Positions 26,037-34,696 of a stretch of DNA of 64,000 nt are shown in pieces; within the stretch, counting starts at the first letter, position 1; every line of letters starts with the position of its first letter. The position numbers were made by a program, and so were the translations under genes. Source of the DNA: Corynebacterium sp. NML140438 (lineage in GTDB: Bacteria > Actinomycetota > Actinomycetes > Mycobacteriales > Mycobacteriaceae); contig NZ_MLCQ01000022.1 of NCBI RefSeq assembly GCF_001875725.1, positions 62,001-126,000 on the forward strand, read 5' to 3'. A model generated the notes under the pieces. That model saw only the letters and a list, made by a program, of their open reading frames with translations. It searched no databases and was not told the origin of the DNA.

Positions 26037-27569
26037 ATGGCTTCGGCACGTGCCAACCGCAACGTCATCAGCAGAAGGACATTCTTCAAAGGGGCACTGT
26101 TAACGCAGGTAGCAGTGCTGGCAGCGTGCGCCGGGGAAGGTCCGGGTGGGGTGCGCTCCGGGCAGGCGACGCCCGCGGGTGCTGACGCAGAGGCCCGCCC
26201 GCTCCCCATCCCGCCGCTGGAACAGGGCACGCTGAACGGCAACACGCGCAGCTTTGAACTCACCGCGCAGCAAGGCGAGTACGAAATCGTACCCGGCACC
26301 ATGACGAAGACCTGGGGCTTCAACGGTCCCTGGCTTGGACCTACGCTTTACATGCGCCAAGGTGAAACGATCGAGATGAGAGTGAATAACGATCTCGACG
26401 AGCCGACGGTGGTCCACTGGCACGGTCTGCACCTGCCAGCGGCGGCCGACGGTGGACCAGCCCTCATCTTCGACCCCGGAACGAGCTGGGAACCGACCTG
26501 GCAGGTCGAACAGGCGGCGTCTACCTGCTGGTACCACCCGCACCCGCACGAGATTTCCGCCCTGCACGCCTACCGCGGCCTCGCCGGGGGCATTGTCGTT
26601 GCCGACGACGCATCCGACGCGCTCGGCCTGCCACAGGAATACGGTGTCGACGACATCCCCGTCATCATCACCGATGCGAAATTCACCGAGGATGGTCAGC
26701 TCGATGAAACCATCGACCCAACCTACGGTCTCCTCGGGACGACGCCGCTGGTGAATGGCATCACGAAGCCGCGCTTTGAGGCGTCGACAAGCCGTGTTCG
26801 ACTTCGTATCTTCAACGGTGCAACGATGCGTTTCCACCACCTGAGCCTCGGCGTGCCCTTCAACATCATCGCGACAGACCAGGGGCTTCTCGACGCCCCC
26901 ATCGAAGCCGACGCGGTTCTGCTGAGCCCAGGCGAGCGTGTGGAGATCATTGTCGACCTTGAAGCAGGCAAGGACCTGATGCTGCGTAGCGACGGCGTCC
27001 CGAACGGGGGAGGCCTACCTGACGAGGAAGCCGCCAACGGTTTTGGCCTGCAAGACACCTTCGACTTGCTCGAGATCAAAGCCCCGGAAAGCGACACCGC
27101 GCTCGACGCATTGCCGGCCCAGCTCATCCCCGTCGTGCGCCCCGATGTTAGCGGCGCACCGGAGCGCGAGTTTCGGCTCAACGGCTTCCAGATCAACGAG
27201 CAATCCATGGACATGGAACGCGTCGACTTTGTCATCGACCACAACGGTCCAGAAATCTGGCATGTCACCAACGAGAACTCCGACTGGCCGCACAACTTTC
27301 ACGTGCACAACGCCAGGTTCCTGGTGGACAAGGTGGACCACGGTGAGGTTGCCTTCACCGAAGGCTGGCATGACACCATCTTTGTACCGCCACTGTCAAC
27401 CGTCACACTCATCGTGGAGTTCGGTTGGCACCCCGATCCGACTTTGGCGTACATGTACCACTGCCACATGCTCTTCCACGAAGACGAAGGGATGATGGGG
27501 CAGTTCGTCATGGTTGAGCCTGGACAGAAGGCGAACCTGCGGCCGATGCCGGAAGGGCACCACCACTAA
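26037..27569 (+). CDS. Tat-exported multicopper oxidase
   Basis: A 510-aa laccase/CueO-like oxidase. The N-terminus has a twin-arginine signal (SRRTFFKGALL) with VLAACAGEG, which may also act as a lipobox. All four copper motifs are present: HWHGLHLP, WYHPHPHEISALH, WPHNFHVHNARF and YHCHMLFHEDEGMM. The spacing is typical of three-domain oxidases using type 1, 2 and 3 copper. The very C-terminus, GHHH, could bind metal. GAGGAG lies 8 nt before ATG 26037. Such proteins oxidise Cu(I), Fe(II) or Mn(II) outside the membrane and protect against copper. It is a single gene divergent from an MFS transporter. The substrate is unproven. Confidence 0.93.
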   Translation: MASARANRNVISRRTFFKGALLTQVAVLAACAGEGPGGVRSGQATPAGADAEARPLPIPPLEQGTLNGNTRSFELTAQQGEYEIVPGTMTKTWGFNGPWLGPTLYMRQGETIEMRVNNDLDEPTVVHWHGLHLPAAADGGPALIFDPGTSWEPTWQVEQAASTCWYHPHPHEISALHAYRGLAGGIVVADDASDALGLPQEYGVDDIPVIITDAKFTEDGQLDETIDPTYGLLGTTPLVNGITKPRFEASTSRVRLRIFNGATMRFHHLSLGVPFNIIATDQGLLDAPIEADAVLLSPGERVEIIVDLEAGKDLMLRSDGVPNGGGLPDEEAANGFGLQDTFDLLEIKAPESDTALDALPAQLIPVVRPDVSGAPEREFRLNGFQINEQSMDMERVDFVIDHNGPEIWHVTNENSDWPHNFHVHNARFLVDKVDHGEVAFTEGWHDTIFVPPLSTVTLIVEFGWHPDPTLAYMYHCHMLFHEDEGMMGQFVMVEPGQKANLRPMPEGHHH

Positions 27570-27583
27570 ACAGGGGTGAACGT

Positions 27584-27627
27584 AGAACAAGCCCCCGCGA
27601 CCATGCAAAATGCTAGGTGACGGGGGC
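27584..27627 (-). terminator. Terminator of tRNA-Gln
   Basis: On the minus strand GCCCCCG (27627-27621) pairs with CGGGGGC (27597-27591), followed by TTGTTCT. It starts about 10 nt after the tRNA 3' end and lies tail-to-tail with the oxidase gene. Confidence 0.7.
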
Positions 27628-27636
27628 AATAAAAAG

Positions 27637-27708
27637 CTTCCCCACCAGGACTCGAACCTAGAATGACGGTACCAAAAACCGTAGTGTTGCCGATTACACC
27701 ATGGGGAA
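27637..27708 (-). tRNA. tRNA-Gln (anticodon UUG)
   Basis: A 72-nt cloverleaf. The acceptor stem TTCCCCA/TGGGGAA is perfect. The anticodon stem ACGGT/ACCGT encloses loop TTTTGGT with anticodon TTG, and the T-loop is GTTCGAGTC. No CCA is encoded. A terminator follows. Confidence 0.93.
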
Positions 27709-27817
27709 TTACTCGACCTAGTGTAACCGAAACCTCACGAAATGTTAAAAAGCATGATGAGCTGGCAGTTTACGGGCTGTCGGGGTGATGTCCGGGGTGG
27801 GTTCTAAGCTAGAACGC

Positions 27818-28450
27818 ATGGCTCGGCAGCGAATGACAAGAACACAGCGCAGGGACCAGTTGCTCGCAATTGGTCGCGCTGCCTTTGCAGAACGCGGATT
27901 TGATGGGATCTCCATGGAGGAGATTGCGCTGCGTGCGGATGTGTCGAAGCCTGTCGTGTACGAACACTTCGGGAGTAAGACCGGGCTGTACGACGCCGTA
28001 GTGTCGCAGGAGATGGCGCGGTTTGAACGCACGATTGTCGAAGTGATCCAAAACGGGCGTTGGCGAGAACGCATTGATAACGGTGTGCTGGCGCTTCTGA
28101 CCTACATCGAAGAAGAGACCGATGGGTTCATCATCCTGGTGCACGGTAGGATCTTCGGGCGTGAGCGGACGTACTCAACCGTGTTGAACCGGGTGACCGC
28201 GGAGGTGTCCTACCTGCTTGAGCGCGCGTTTGAGCACCGTGGCCTCGATGCTTCGGTGGCGGCGTTGTATGGGCAGGCGTTGGTTGGGACGGTGTCGAAT
28301 ACGGCGTTGTGGTGGTTGGATCAGCGTGGCGTCGATACGCGGTTGGATAAGGCGACGGTGGCGGCGCACATTTCGAACCTGTGCTGGAACGGGTTGAAGG
28401 GGTTGGAGGAGCAACCCCGCATTATGACGAACGAAGTGGAGGAACAGTAG
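27818..28450 (+). CDS. TetR family transcriptional regulator
   Basis: A 210-aa TetR-type repressor. The N-terminal helix-turn-helix is GISMEEIALRADVSKPVVYEHFGSK in the expected frame (in TetR terms, helices 2-3 plus the YEHF motif), followed by an all-alpha ligand domain of normal length. ATG 27818 is supported by TAAGCT (27805-27810) ending 7 nt upstream, a leaderless arrangement; longer starts at 27785/27788 have no signals. Its stop codon overlaps the GTG of mfd by one base (TAGTG), so the two are co-transcribed and translationally coupled. The ligand and targets are unknown. Confidence 0.87.
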   Translation: MARQRMTRTQRRDQLLAIGRAAFAERGFDGISMEEIALRADVSKPVVYEHFGSKTGLYDAVVSQEMARFERTIVEVIQNGRWRERIDNGVLALLTYIEEETDGFIILVHGRIFGRERTYSTVLNRVTAEVSYLLERAFEHRGLDASVAALYGQALVGTVSNTALWWLDQRGVDTRLDKATVAAHISNLCWNGLKGLEEQPRIMTNEVEEQ

Positions 28451-31400
28451 TGGAAGAACAGACAGCTCAGGCGCCTGCGTTGGGTGGTTTGCTCACCATG
28501 GCGCTCACCGACCCGAAGCTGAAGGGCTTGGTGGGCAACATCGGCGTCGATTCGCTGCATGTGACTGGGATTGACCAGGTTCGTTCGTGGGCTGCGGGCG
28601 CGTTGGCCCGCCAGGTTCCAGTGCTGTTGGTGACTGCGACGAGCCACGAGGCGGAGGATCTGACCGCTGAGTTGCAGGCGATGCTTGGTAAGCGCAAGGT
28701 CGCGAACTTCCCAGCCTTCGAGACGCTGCCGCACGAGCGGTTGTCGCCAGCACCTGACGTCGTGGGCGCCCGCGCGAAGGTGCTGTGGGAGATGCCTCAG
28801 GTCATCGTGGCCTCAGCGCGTGCGTTCTGCCAACCGGTGCTGCCCGCGGTGAAGCCGATCACGGTTCAGGTCGACACTGAGTGGGACTTCACGGAGTTGA
28901 CCGAACAGGTCGTCAATTTTGCCTACGAGCACGTTGACATGGTGACGAAGCGAGGCGAGTTCGCCACGCGCGGCGGCATTATCGATATCTTTCCAACGAC
29001 CGCTGAGTACCCAGTGCGCCTCGAGTTCTGGGGCGACGAAGTCACTGACATCCGCAGCTTCGCAGTTGCCGACCAGCGCACCATCGAGGAGCTCACATGC
29101 GTTGAGCTCTTCCCGGCGCGCCAGCTCATTATCGACGCCAGCGTCGCCAAACGCGCCGACGAGCTTGCCCGCACGAACCCGTCGAACTCCACGCTCGTGC
29201 AGCTGCTGACGCGGATCTCTGAGCACACGCACGCCGATGGGGAAGAAGTGCTCATCCCGGTGCTCAGCGATGCGAAGTACTCGATGCTGCCGGAACTCAT
29301 GCCGAAGGGCAGTATTGTGCTCGTCTCCGGTCCGGAGAAGGTGCGCACCCGCATCGCGGACCTTGAGGCCACCGACCAGGAGTTCTTGGAAGCCGGGTGG
29401 GAAGCCGCGGCGATGGGCGCGGACGGGCCGCTTGCCGTGGAGGGGCTGGACGTATCGGCGTCCTCGTTCCGCTCGTTCGAGTCGCTGGAGGTGTCGGCGC
29501 GAAACGCGGGCAACGCGTGGTGGACGTTCGCACCTCCTGGCATGTTTGCTGCCGACGACGCGATGACGCTACCGCTGGAGTTCGAGGCGGCACCGGCGCC
29601 GAAGGGGGAGCCGAAGGCGATCGAGCAGCTCTACGCGACGCTCAAGCTGCACGTGCAAACCAACGGCGGCAAGGTGGCGTTCGTGGCGCCCACGAAAGGC
29701 ACCGTTGAGCGCATGGCGGAGCGACTGAGGGAGCACGGTATTTCGGCACGCATCGCCACTCCGGGCCTTGAGCCCGTCGATGGCGCTGTGACGGTCTACC
29801 AGTCCTTGTCACACGCAGGCCTTGTATTCCCAGGTCCGAACCTGGTGGTGGTGACAGAAACTGACGTGACCGGCAACCGCGTCGGCGACATCGCGGGCGC
29901 GAAACGGCGTCGCCCGCGCCGCCGGAACCGGGTTGATCCACTCGCACTGACTCCTGGTGATTTCGTGGTGCATGACACGCACGGCATCGGCAAATTCATC
30001 AAGATGGCCGAGCGTACGGTCAAGACCGGTGACGAAGACTCCCGACGCGAGTACATCGTCCTGGAATACCAGCCGGCTAAGCGAGGCCAGCCCGGCGACC
30101 AGCTCTGGGTGCCGATGGAATCCCTCGACCTGCTGAGCAAGTACACCGGTGGCGAGAAGCCGTCACTGTCCAAGATGGGCGGCTCCGACTGGAAGAACAC
30201 CAAGCGCAAAGCGCGCGCCGCCGTACGCGAAATCGCCAGCGAGCTCATCGAACTATATGCGAAGCGGCAGGCCGCGCCGGGCCACGCCTTCGGCCCGGAT
30301 ACGCCGTGGCAGCTCGAGATGGAGGACGCGTTTCCGTTCGTGGAAACGGAGGACCAGCTCGCCGCTATCGAGGCTGTCAAGGAGGACATGGAGAAGCCGA
30401 CGCCGATGGACCGCGTGATCGTCGGCGACGTGGGCTTTGGCAAGACCGAGGTTGCTGTGCGCGCCGCGTTCAAAGCGGTGCAGGACGGGCAGCAGGTCGC
30501 GGTGCTTGTACCGACGACCCTGCTTGCCCAGCAGCATTACTCCACGTTCAACGAGCGCATGGACGGCTTCGGGGTCACGGTCCGCGAGCTGTCGCGCTTT
30601 ACCTCCGCGAAGGAGGCTAAGGAAATCACGGCTGGGTTGGCGGATGGCTCCGTCGATATCGTGATCGGCACGCACCGCCTGCTGCAAACAGGGGTGTTTT
30701 GGAAGAAGCTCGGCCTCATCATTGTGGATGAGGAGCAGCGCTTCGGCGTGGAGCACAAGGAACACATCAAGGCCCTCAAGAGCCACGTCGACGTCCTCAC
30801 CATGACGGCGACGCCGATCCCGCGCACCCTTGAGATGAGCCTGACTGGCATCCGCGAAATGACCTCGATTACGACTCCTCCGGAGGACCGCCACCCGGTG
30901 CTGACCTACGTTGGTCCGCAGGAAGAGAAACAGGTCGCAGCAGCTATTCGACGCGAGCTCCTCCGTGACGGCCAGGTGTTTTACATCCACAATCGCGTTT
31001 CCGACATTGAGAAGACTGCGCGCACGCTGCGGCAGCTCGTGCCCGAGGCGCGCGTCGTGGTCGCGCACGGCCAGATGGGTGAACAGCAGCTCGAACAAAC
31101 AGTCCAAGGTTTTTGGAACCGCGAGTTCGACGTTCTTGTTTGTACCACGATCGTCGAAACGGGCTTGGACATCGCCAACGCTAACACCCTGATCGTGGAG
31201 AATGCACAGAACATGGGCCTGAGCCAGCTGCACCAGCTTCGCGGGCGTGTTGGGCGTTCCCGCGAACGCGGCTACGCGTACTTCCTGTACCCAAAGGAAA
31301 AGACGCTCACCGAAACGTCCTACGACCGCCTTGCGACCATCGCACAACACAACGACCTCGGAGCAGGCATCGCCGTCGCGCAGAAAGACCTGGAGATGCG

Positions 31401-32082
31401 AGGCGCCGGCAACGTGCTCGGCGCGGAGCAGTCCGGTCACATCGCAGGCGTCGGCTTCGACATGTACGTCAGGTTGGTCGGAGAGGCCGTCGAAACGTAC
31501 AAGGCGCTCATGAGCGGGAATGTCGTTGACGCGACAGACCAAGGCCCGAAGGAAATCAGAGTGGATCTGCCTGTCGACGCCCACATACCTGAAAGCTACA
31601 TCAACGCCGAGCGCTTGCGCCTGGACGTGTACCGCAAACTTGCCGAGGCCCGCGATGAGCAGGACCTACGCAAGGTCGCCGAGGAAATGATCGACCGCTT
31701 CGGTACGCTTCCGACCGAGGTGCTGCGGCTCTTCGCGGTCGCACGCGTGCGGCACCTCGCCCGAACCGCTGGGATCTCGGACATTTTGACCCAAGGCACG
31801 AGGATCAAATTCCACCCTGTGGAGCTGCCCGACTCGAAGCAGGTCAGACTGAAGCGCCTGTACCCCGGCGCGAACTACCGCGCTGCGGCGAAGACACTGC
31901 AGGTACCAATGCCGCGCGAAGGCAAAGGCATCAACCAGCCGAATCTGCGCGACATGGAGCTGCTGCAGTGGGTTGCCGACTTCATCGCGGACATCTTCGA
32001 TGCCGAGAAGATCTCCGTTACCGGTGAGTCCGACGGCGACGGCGACAGGAAAAAGAAGCGCATCATCAGCGTGAGCCAGTAG
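28450..32082 (+). CDS. mfd: Transcription-repair coupling factor Mfd
   Basis: A 1210-aa translocase that removes stalled RNA polymerase and recruits UvrA. The N-terminal UvrB-homology region includes TKRGEFATRGGIIDIFP. The RNA-polymerase-interacting domain begins near PGDFVVHDTHGIGKF. The helicase core has GDVGFGKTEVAVRAAFKA (Walker A), VDEEQRFGVEHKE (motif II) and VCTTIVETGLDIANANT (motif V). The TRCF C-terminal domain follows (EIRVDLPVDAHIPESYI). The start is GTG 28450, with GGAGGA about 6 nt upstream, overlapping the TetR stop by one base. Full length for the family. Co-transcription with a TetR gene is unusual for mfd. Confidence 0.96.
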   Translation: MEEQTAQAPALGGLLTMALTDPKLKGLVGNIGVDSLHVTGIDQVRSWAAGALARQVPVLLVTATSHEAEDLTAELQAMLGKRKVANFPAFETLPHERLSPAPDVVGARAKVLWEMPQVIVASARAFCQPVLPAVKPITVQVDTEWDFTELTEQVVNFAYEHVDMVTKRGEFATRGGIIDIFPTTAEYPVRLEFWGDEVTDIRSFAVADQRTIEELTCVELFPARQLIIDASVAKRADELARTNPSNSTLVQLLTRISEHTHADGEEVLIPVLSDAKYSMLPELMPKGSIVLVSGPEKVRTRIADLEATDQEFLEAGWEAAAMGADGPLAVEGLDVSASSFRSFESLEVSARNAGNAWWTFAPPGMFAADDAMTLPLEFEAAPAPKGEPKAIEQLYATLKLHVQTNGGKVAFVAPTKGTVERMAERLREHGISARIATPGLEPVDGAVTVYQSLSHAGLVFPGPNLVVVTETDVTGNRVGDIAGAKRRRPRRRNRVDPLALTPGDFVVHDTHGIGKFIKMAERTVKTGDEDSRREYIVLEYQPAKRGQPGDQLWVPMESLDLLSKYTGGEKPSLSKMGGSDWKNTKRKARAAVREIASELIELYAKRQAAPGHAFGPDTPWQLEMEDAFPFVETEDQLAAIEAVKEDMEKPTPMDRVIVGDVGFGKTEVAVRAAFKAVQDGQQVAVLVPTTLLAQQHYSTFNERMDGFGVTVRELSRFTSAKEAKEITAGLADGSVDIVIGTHRLLQTGVFWKKLGLIIVDEEQRFGVEHKEHIKALKSHVDVLTMTATPIPRTLEMSLTGIREMTSITTPPEDRHPVLTYVGPQEEKQVAAAIRRELLRDGQVFYIHNRVSDIEKTARTLRQLVPEARVVVAHGQMGEQQLEQTVQGFWNREFDVLVCTTIVETGLDIANANTLIVENAQNMGLSQLHQLRGRVGRSRERGYAYFLYPKEKTLTETSYDRLATIAQHNDLGAGIAVAQKDLEMRGAGNVLGAEQSGHIAGVGFDMYVRLVGEAVETYKALMSGNVVDATDQGPKEIRVDLPVDAHIPESYINAERLRLDVYRKLAEARDEQDLRKVAEEMIDRFGTLPTEVLRLFAVARVRHLARTAGISDILTQGTRIKFHPVELPDSKQVRLKRLYPGANYRAAAKTLQVPMPREGKGINQPNLRDMELLQWVADFIADIFDAEKISVTGESDGDGDRKKKRIISVSQ

Positions 32083-32156
32083 CGAGTTCTACCGGGCTCT
32101 GCCAGGTGGCGCCCATTGGGAGTTTTCCCGGTACTGCCTGTACTATGAGCTCGTGC

Positions 32157-32230
32157 GCCCCCATAGCCCAATCGGCAGAGGCAGTTGACTTAAAATCAAT
32201 TCAGTGTGGGTTCGAGTCCCACTGGGGGCA
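32157..32230 (+). tRNA. tRNA-Leu (anticodon UAA) with a short variable arm
   Basis: A 74-nt cloverleaf. The acceptor stem GCCCCCA/TGGGGGC is perfect with discriminator A, and the anticodon stem GTTGA/TCAAT encloses CTTAAAA, giving anticodon TAA. The T stem GTGGG/CCCAC has loop TTCGAGT. Only five nucleotides separate the anticodon and T stems, instead of the long arm of class II leucine tRNAs. CCA is not encoded. Confidence 0.88.
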
Positions 32231-32236
32231 CAACGT

Positions 32237-32269
32237 AACACCCCGCATACCTACAGGTAGCGGGGTGTT
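32237..32269 (+). terminator. Terminator of tRNA-Leu
   Basis: AACACCCCGC (32237-32246) pairs perfectly with GCGGGGTGTT (32260-32269), with a further TACCT/AGGTA stem inside. The T-tract is short. It lies 7 nt after the tRNA. Confidence 0.75.
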
Positions 32270-32327
32270 CGCTTGCATATTGGCTAGACTGTGGGCCGCC
32301 CTTGTTGCCAAAAACTGGGAGGAAACA

Positions 32328-32405
32328 ATGAAACAGTACGCAGCAACGAAAATGATCGGTCACGATACTCGAACAATCTCCACCACAGCATCCACTAGCC
32401 GATGA
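32328..32405 (+). CDS. Short ORF (25 aa) with a strong ribosome site, and unassigned DNA after it
   Basis: GGAGG lies 6 nt before ATG 32328, which opens a 25-codon frame beginning MKQYAATKMIGHDTRTIST and ending TGA at 32403. A possible -10 (TAGACT, 32285-32290) precedes it. In the same frame, past the TGA, the reading stays open for about 80 codons to the end of the neighbouring methyltransferase gene, so this may be a gene broken by a nonsense change. The rest of 32231-32622 has no gene I can support. The peptide could be a leader, a small protein or a remnant. Confidence 0.3.
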   Translation: MKQYAATKMIGHDTRTISTTASTSR

Positions 32406-32622
32406 AGCTACGCCTTCGGCAAGCGCGGCGGGGCGCACCGGGGCATAGTCGTTTTCAACGCGCCACTCCATCAACGCCGGACAGAAGGGGGAGGGGATTG
32501 CTGGACCACCGAGTACGGCGAGCGCCGAAACGAGCATGGTCCGCGGGCCGATGTCTTGGTGACGAGCCCCCTTACCGTCGAAGCGCGTCAATCTTGTCCA
32601 GTAGTTCTGGGCTTATGCCGCA

Positions 32623-33249
32623 CTAGAGCAGGCTGGTCAACGAGCGCGCAGCCTGCTCATCAACCTTCGGCTTTTGTAGAACAGCGACCAAGAACCCGGA
32701 CTCTGCCGTGAATGGTTCCAAATCCCAGCTCGCAAACTGGTGCTGTGGCTGGAACCCGACCGCGCAGCACATAGTGAGGAAGTCGTTGAACTCCCAGCCG
32801 CGTCCGCGCCCGAATCCGACGACGAACCGTCCGCCTGGGCGCAACGCCTGAAAGATGTTTTCGAGTGCTGGCTTACGGCCGTCGACGGCGAGAAAGCCCA
32901 TGACGTTGCCCGCTGAGACCGCGATATCGATGTCGTGGGCCTCGATCGGGTCGGTGGAGAGGTCGCCAACGGTCCAGGTCGCCTCGGGGAAGTCCTGTTG
33001 TGCGTACCCGATCAGTACAGGGTCGATGTCCACACCGAACACAGTGTGTCCGCGCTTCGCCAGGTAGCCGCCAAGGCGACCAGTTCCGCATCCCGCGTCG
33101 AGGATACGGGCGTAGCGGGCGGAGAGTGCGTCGATAAGCCGAGCCTCCCCGTCAATGTCCTTGCCCTCCTGCACGAAGTTGCGCCACCGGCGGGCGTAAT
33201 TCTCGGAGTGATCCGGGTTTGCAGCGACGATTTCTTTCCAAGTTGCCAT
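32623..33249 (-). CDS. SAM-dependent class I methyltransferase
   Basis: A 208-aa Rossmann-fold methyltransferase. Motif I ILDAGCGTGRLGGYLAKRG binds SAM, GVDIDPVLIGYAQQDFP holds the acidic residue for the ribose, and ALRPGGRFVVGFGRG is the post-motif III segment. There is no recognisable substrate domain. ATG 33249 has no ribosome site, but TATAGT (33257-33262) ends 7 nt upstream, giving a leaderless transcript. That promoter overlaps the end of the decayed acyltransferase gene upstream on the same strand. The substrate (small molecule or other) is unknown. Confidence 0.87.
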   Translation of the reverse strand: MATWKEIVAANPDHSENYARRWRNFVQEGKDIDGEARLIDALSARYARILDAGCGTGRLGGYLAKRGHTVFGVDIDPVLIGYAQQDFPEATWTVGDLSTDPIEAHDIDIAVSAGNVMGFLAVDGRKPALENIFQALRPGGRFVVGFGRGRGWEFNDFLTMCCAVGFQPQHQFASWDLEPFTAESGFLVAVLQKPKVDEQAARSLTSLL

Positions 33250-33257
33250 GCCAAAAA

Positions 33258-33665
33258 CTATAGCTTTGGCTCCCTGGAAGTCACGTCGTCACCGGCGAGG
33301 AACCAGTCAAGGTTGGCGTGGGCTTCGCTCTCCTAGTCGTCAACAACTACGTCTCGATGTTCCTTCGCAGTCTTGCGCATCGCCACGTTGAGCTCGTCCA
33401 TGTTCTCACTAACGTAACAGCCGCTCGGTCGCGAAGAGTGCTCGCGTCGAATGCGGCGGAAAGCATCACCACCGCCAACACTGTGGTCAACGTCGTCGGG
33501 ATGAGGCGCTGGAAACACCTGACCCAAAAGATCTTCAATTGCAGTGAGATATCCCAGTAGCTCCCACGCATAAGGTTGAACGTGATCAAATACCCCGAGA
33601 GCGCGAAGATCACACCCACACCAACCATGCCTCCGCCGAACCCCGGAAGGTTGAGATGGAACTAA
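33258..33665 (-). pseudogene. Remnant of an acyltransferase-3/SGNH (OatA-like) gene
   Basis: Two pieces of one family are joined with the middle missing. The upstream piece reads FHLNLPGFGGG, then VGVIFALSGYLITFNLMRG and FWVRCFQRLIPTTL, the first part of an acyltransferase-3 membrane domain; its start is lost behind a stop. After about 33400, in another frame, ENMDELNVAMRKTAKEHRDV then VVDD-stop-ESEAHANLDWF resembles the end of the SGNH esterase domain, where VVDW and a later D-x-x-H region are expected; the stop looks like Trp to TAG. OatA-like proteins O-acylate cell-wall or surface glycans. The remnant is about 130 codons of a usual 600-700. Confidence 0.65.
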
Positions 33666-33727
33666 TCTAAGCGCCAGTGCGTTGGTGTAGATGAACGATT
33701 GTTCCCAAAAGAAAGGATCAGGGGTCC

Positions 33728-34558
33728 GTGAGTAGCAACAACCCTGTATTGAAAACTCTGCCGGGTGTAGATTCCCAACGTGGCACTGGATACCAGGGGT
33801 ACGGTGCCGCGAACCCGTACGAACAAGCACCGATGGGTGCATCGGCGGGCGCGGTGTCTGAGGACCGCCCAATGACGGTCGACGACGTAGTCACCAAAAC
33901 CGGTATTACACTCGCCGTCATCGTCGCGTTTGCGGTAATCAACTTTGGTCTTTACGTTGGCGGGCACGGTTCCATCGCCGGCGTTCTTACGCTGGTTGGT
34001 GCAGTAGCCGGCTTCATCTTGGTAATGATCCATGCATTCGGCAACAAGTACGGTTCGCCGATTATTACCTTGGCGTACGCTGTTGCTGAAGGCCTGTTCC
34101 TCGGCGGGTTTTCATTTGCCATAGCCGGGCGTTTCAGCGTAGCGGGTGCGGACGCCGGTGCGCTGATCTTCCAAGCCATCCTTGGTACGTTCGGTGTGTT
34201 CGCGGGCATGCTCGTGGTCTACCGCACGGGTGCGATCCGCGTGACGCCGCGTTTCAACCGAATTCTCACCGCAGCCATTTTCGGTGTGCTGATCCTCGTT
34301 GTCGGCAACCTCTTGCTCAGCATCTTTACCGGCATGAACCCGCTTCGCGGTGGTGGCACCATCGCTATCGTATTCAGCCTCGTCTGCATCGTGTTGGGCG
34401 CGCTTGCGTTTCTGCAGGACTTTGATGTGGCAGACAAGCTGGTACGCATGGGTGCTCCATCCAAGGCAGCCTGGGGCGTCGCGCTTGGCTTGGCAGTCAC
34501 CCTGGTGTGGCTCTACACCGAGATCCTGCGACTGCTGTCCTACTTCCAACAGCGTTAG
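33728..34558 (+). CDS. Bax inhibitor-1/YccA family membrane protein
   Basis: A 276-aa protein with a hydrophilic N-terminus of about 50 residues and seven hydrophobic helices. It matches the actinobacterial Bax inhibitor-1/YccA-like group: GSPIITLAYAVAEGLFLGGF, GTFGVFAGMLVVYRTGAIRV, FLQDFDVADKLVRMGAPSK and a final helix before LRLLSYFQQR. The acidic residues in FDVAD fit the proposed pH-sensing pair. The start is GTG 33728, with AAAGGA 10 nt upstream. It is monocistronic, with a terminator at 34583. The molecular role of the bacterial proteins is unsettled (ion leak or protease modulation elsewhere). Confidence 0.88.
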   Translation: MSSNNPVLKTLPGVDSQRGTGYQGYGAANPYEQAPMGASAGAVSEDRPMTVDDVVTKTGITLAVIVAFAVINFGLYVGGHGSIAGVLTLVGAVAGFILVMIHAFGNKYGSPIITLAYAVAEGLFLGGFSFAIAGRFSVAGADAGALIFQAILGTFGVFAGMLVVYRTGAIRVTPRFNRILTAAIFGVLILVVGNLLLSIFTGMNPLRGGGTIAIVFSLVCIVLGALAFLQDFDVADKLVRMGAPSKAAWGVALGLAVTLVWLYTEILRLLSYFQQR

Positions 34559-34582
34559 CAAAGACGCACAGCACTACAAACG

Positions 34583-34617
34583 CCCGGTCTCACAACACGG
34601 TGGGACCGGGTTTCGTT
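34583..34617 (+). terminator. Terminator of the BI-1 family gene
   Basis: CCCGGTC (34583-34589) pairs with GACCGGG (34604-34610), with an inner CAC/GTG, followed by TTTCGTTT. Confidence 0.8.
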
Positions 34618-34624
34618 TCGCTCA

Positions 34625-34673
34625 TTGAAAAACAACGAAGCCCCGGCCCGACAAAGCAAGACGGAACCGGGGC
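34625..34673 (-). terminator. Terminator of the lipoprotein gene
   Basis: On the minus strand GCCCCGG (34673-34667) pairs with CCGGGGC (34646-34640), followed by TTCGTTGTTTTTC. It faces the plus-strand terminator at 34583. Confidence 0.78.
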
Positions 34674-34696
34674 GCAAGAAGCGGTGGGCGCTGCCG

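Noticed and set aside
30253..31584. A long open frame antisense to mfd
   Set aside because: The helicase motifs of mfd are on the plus strand; the antisense frame is a compositional shadow.
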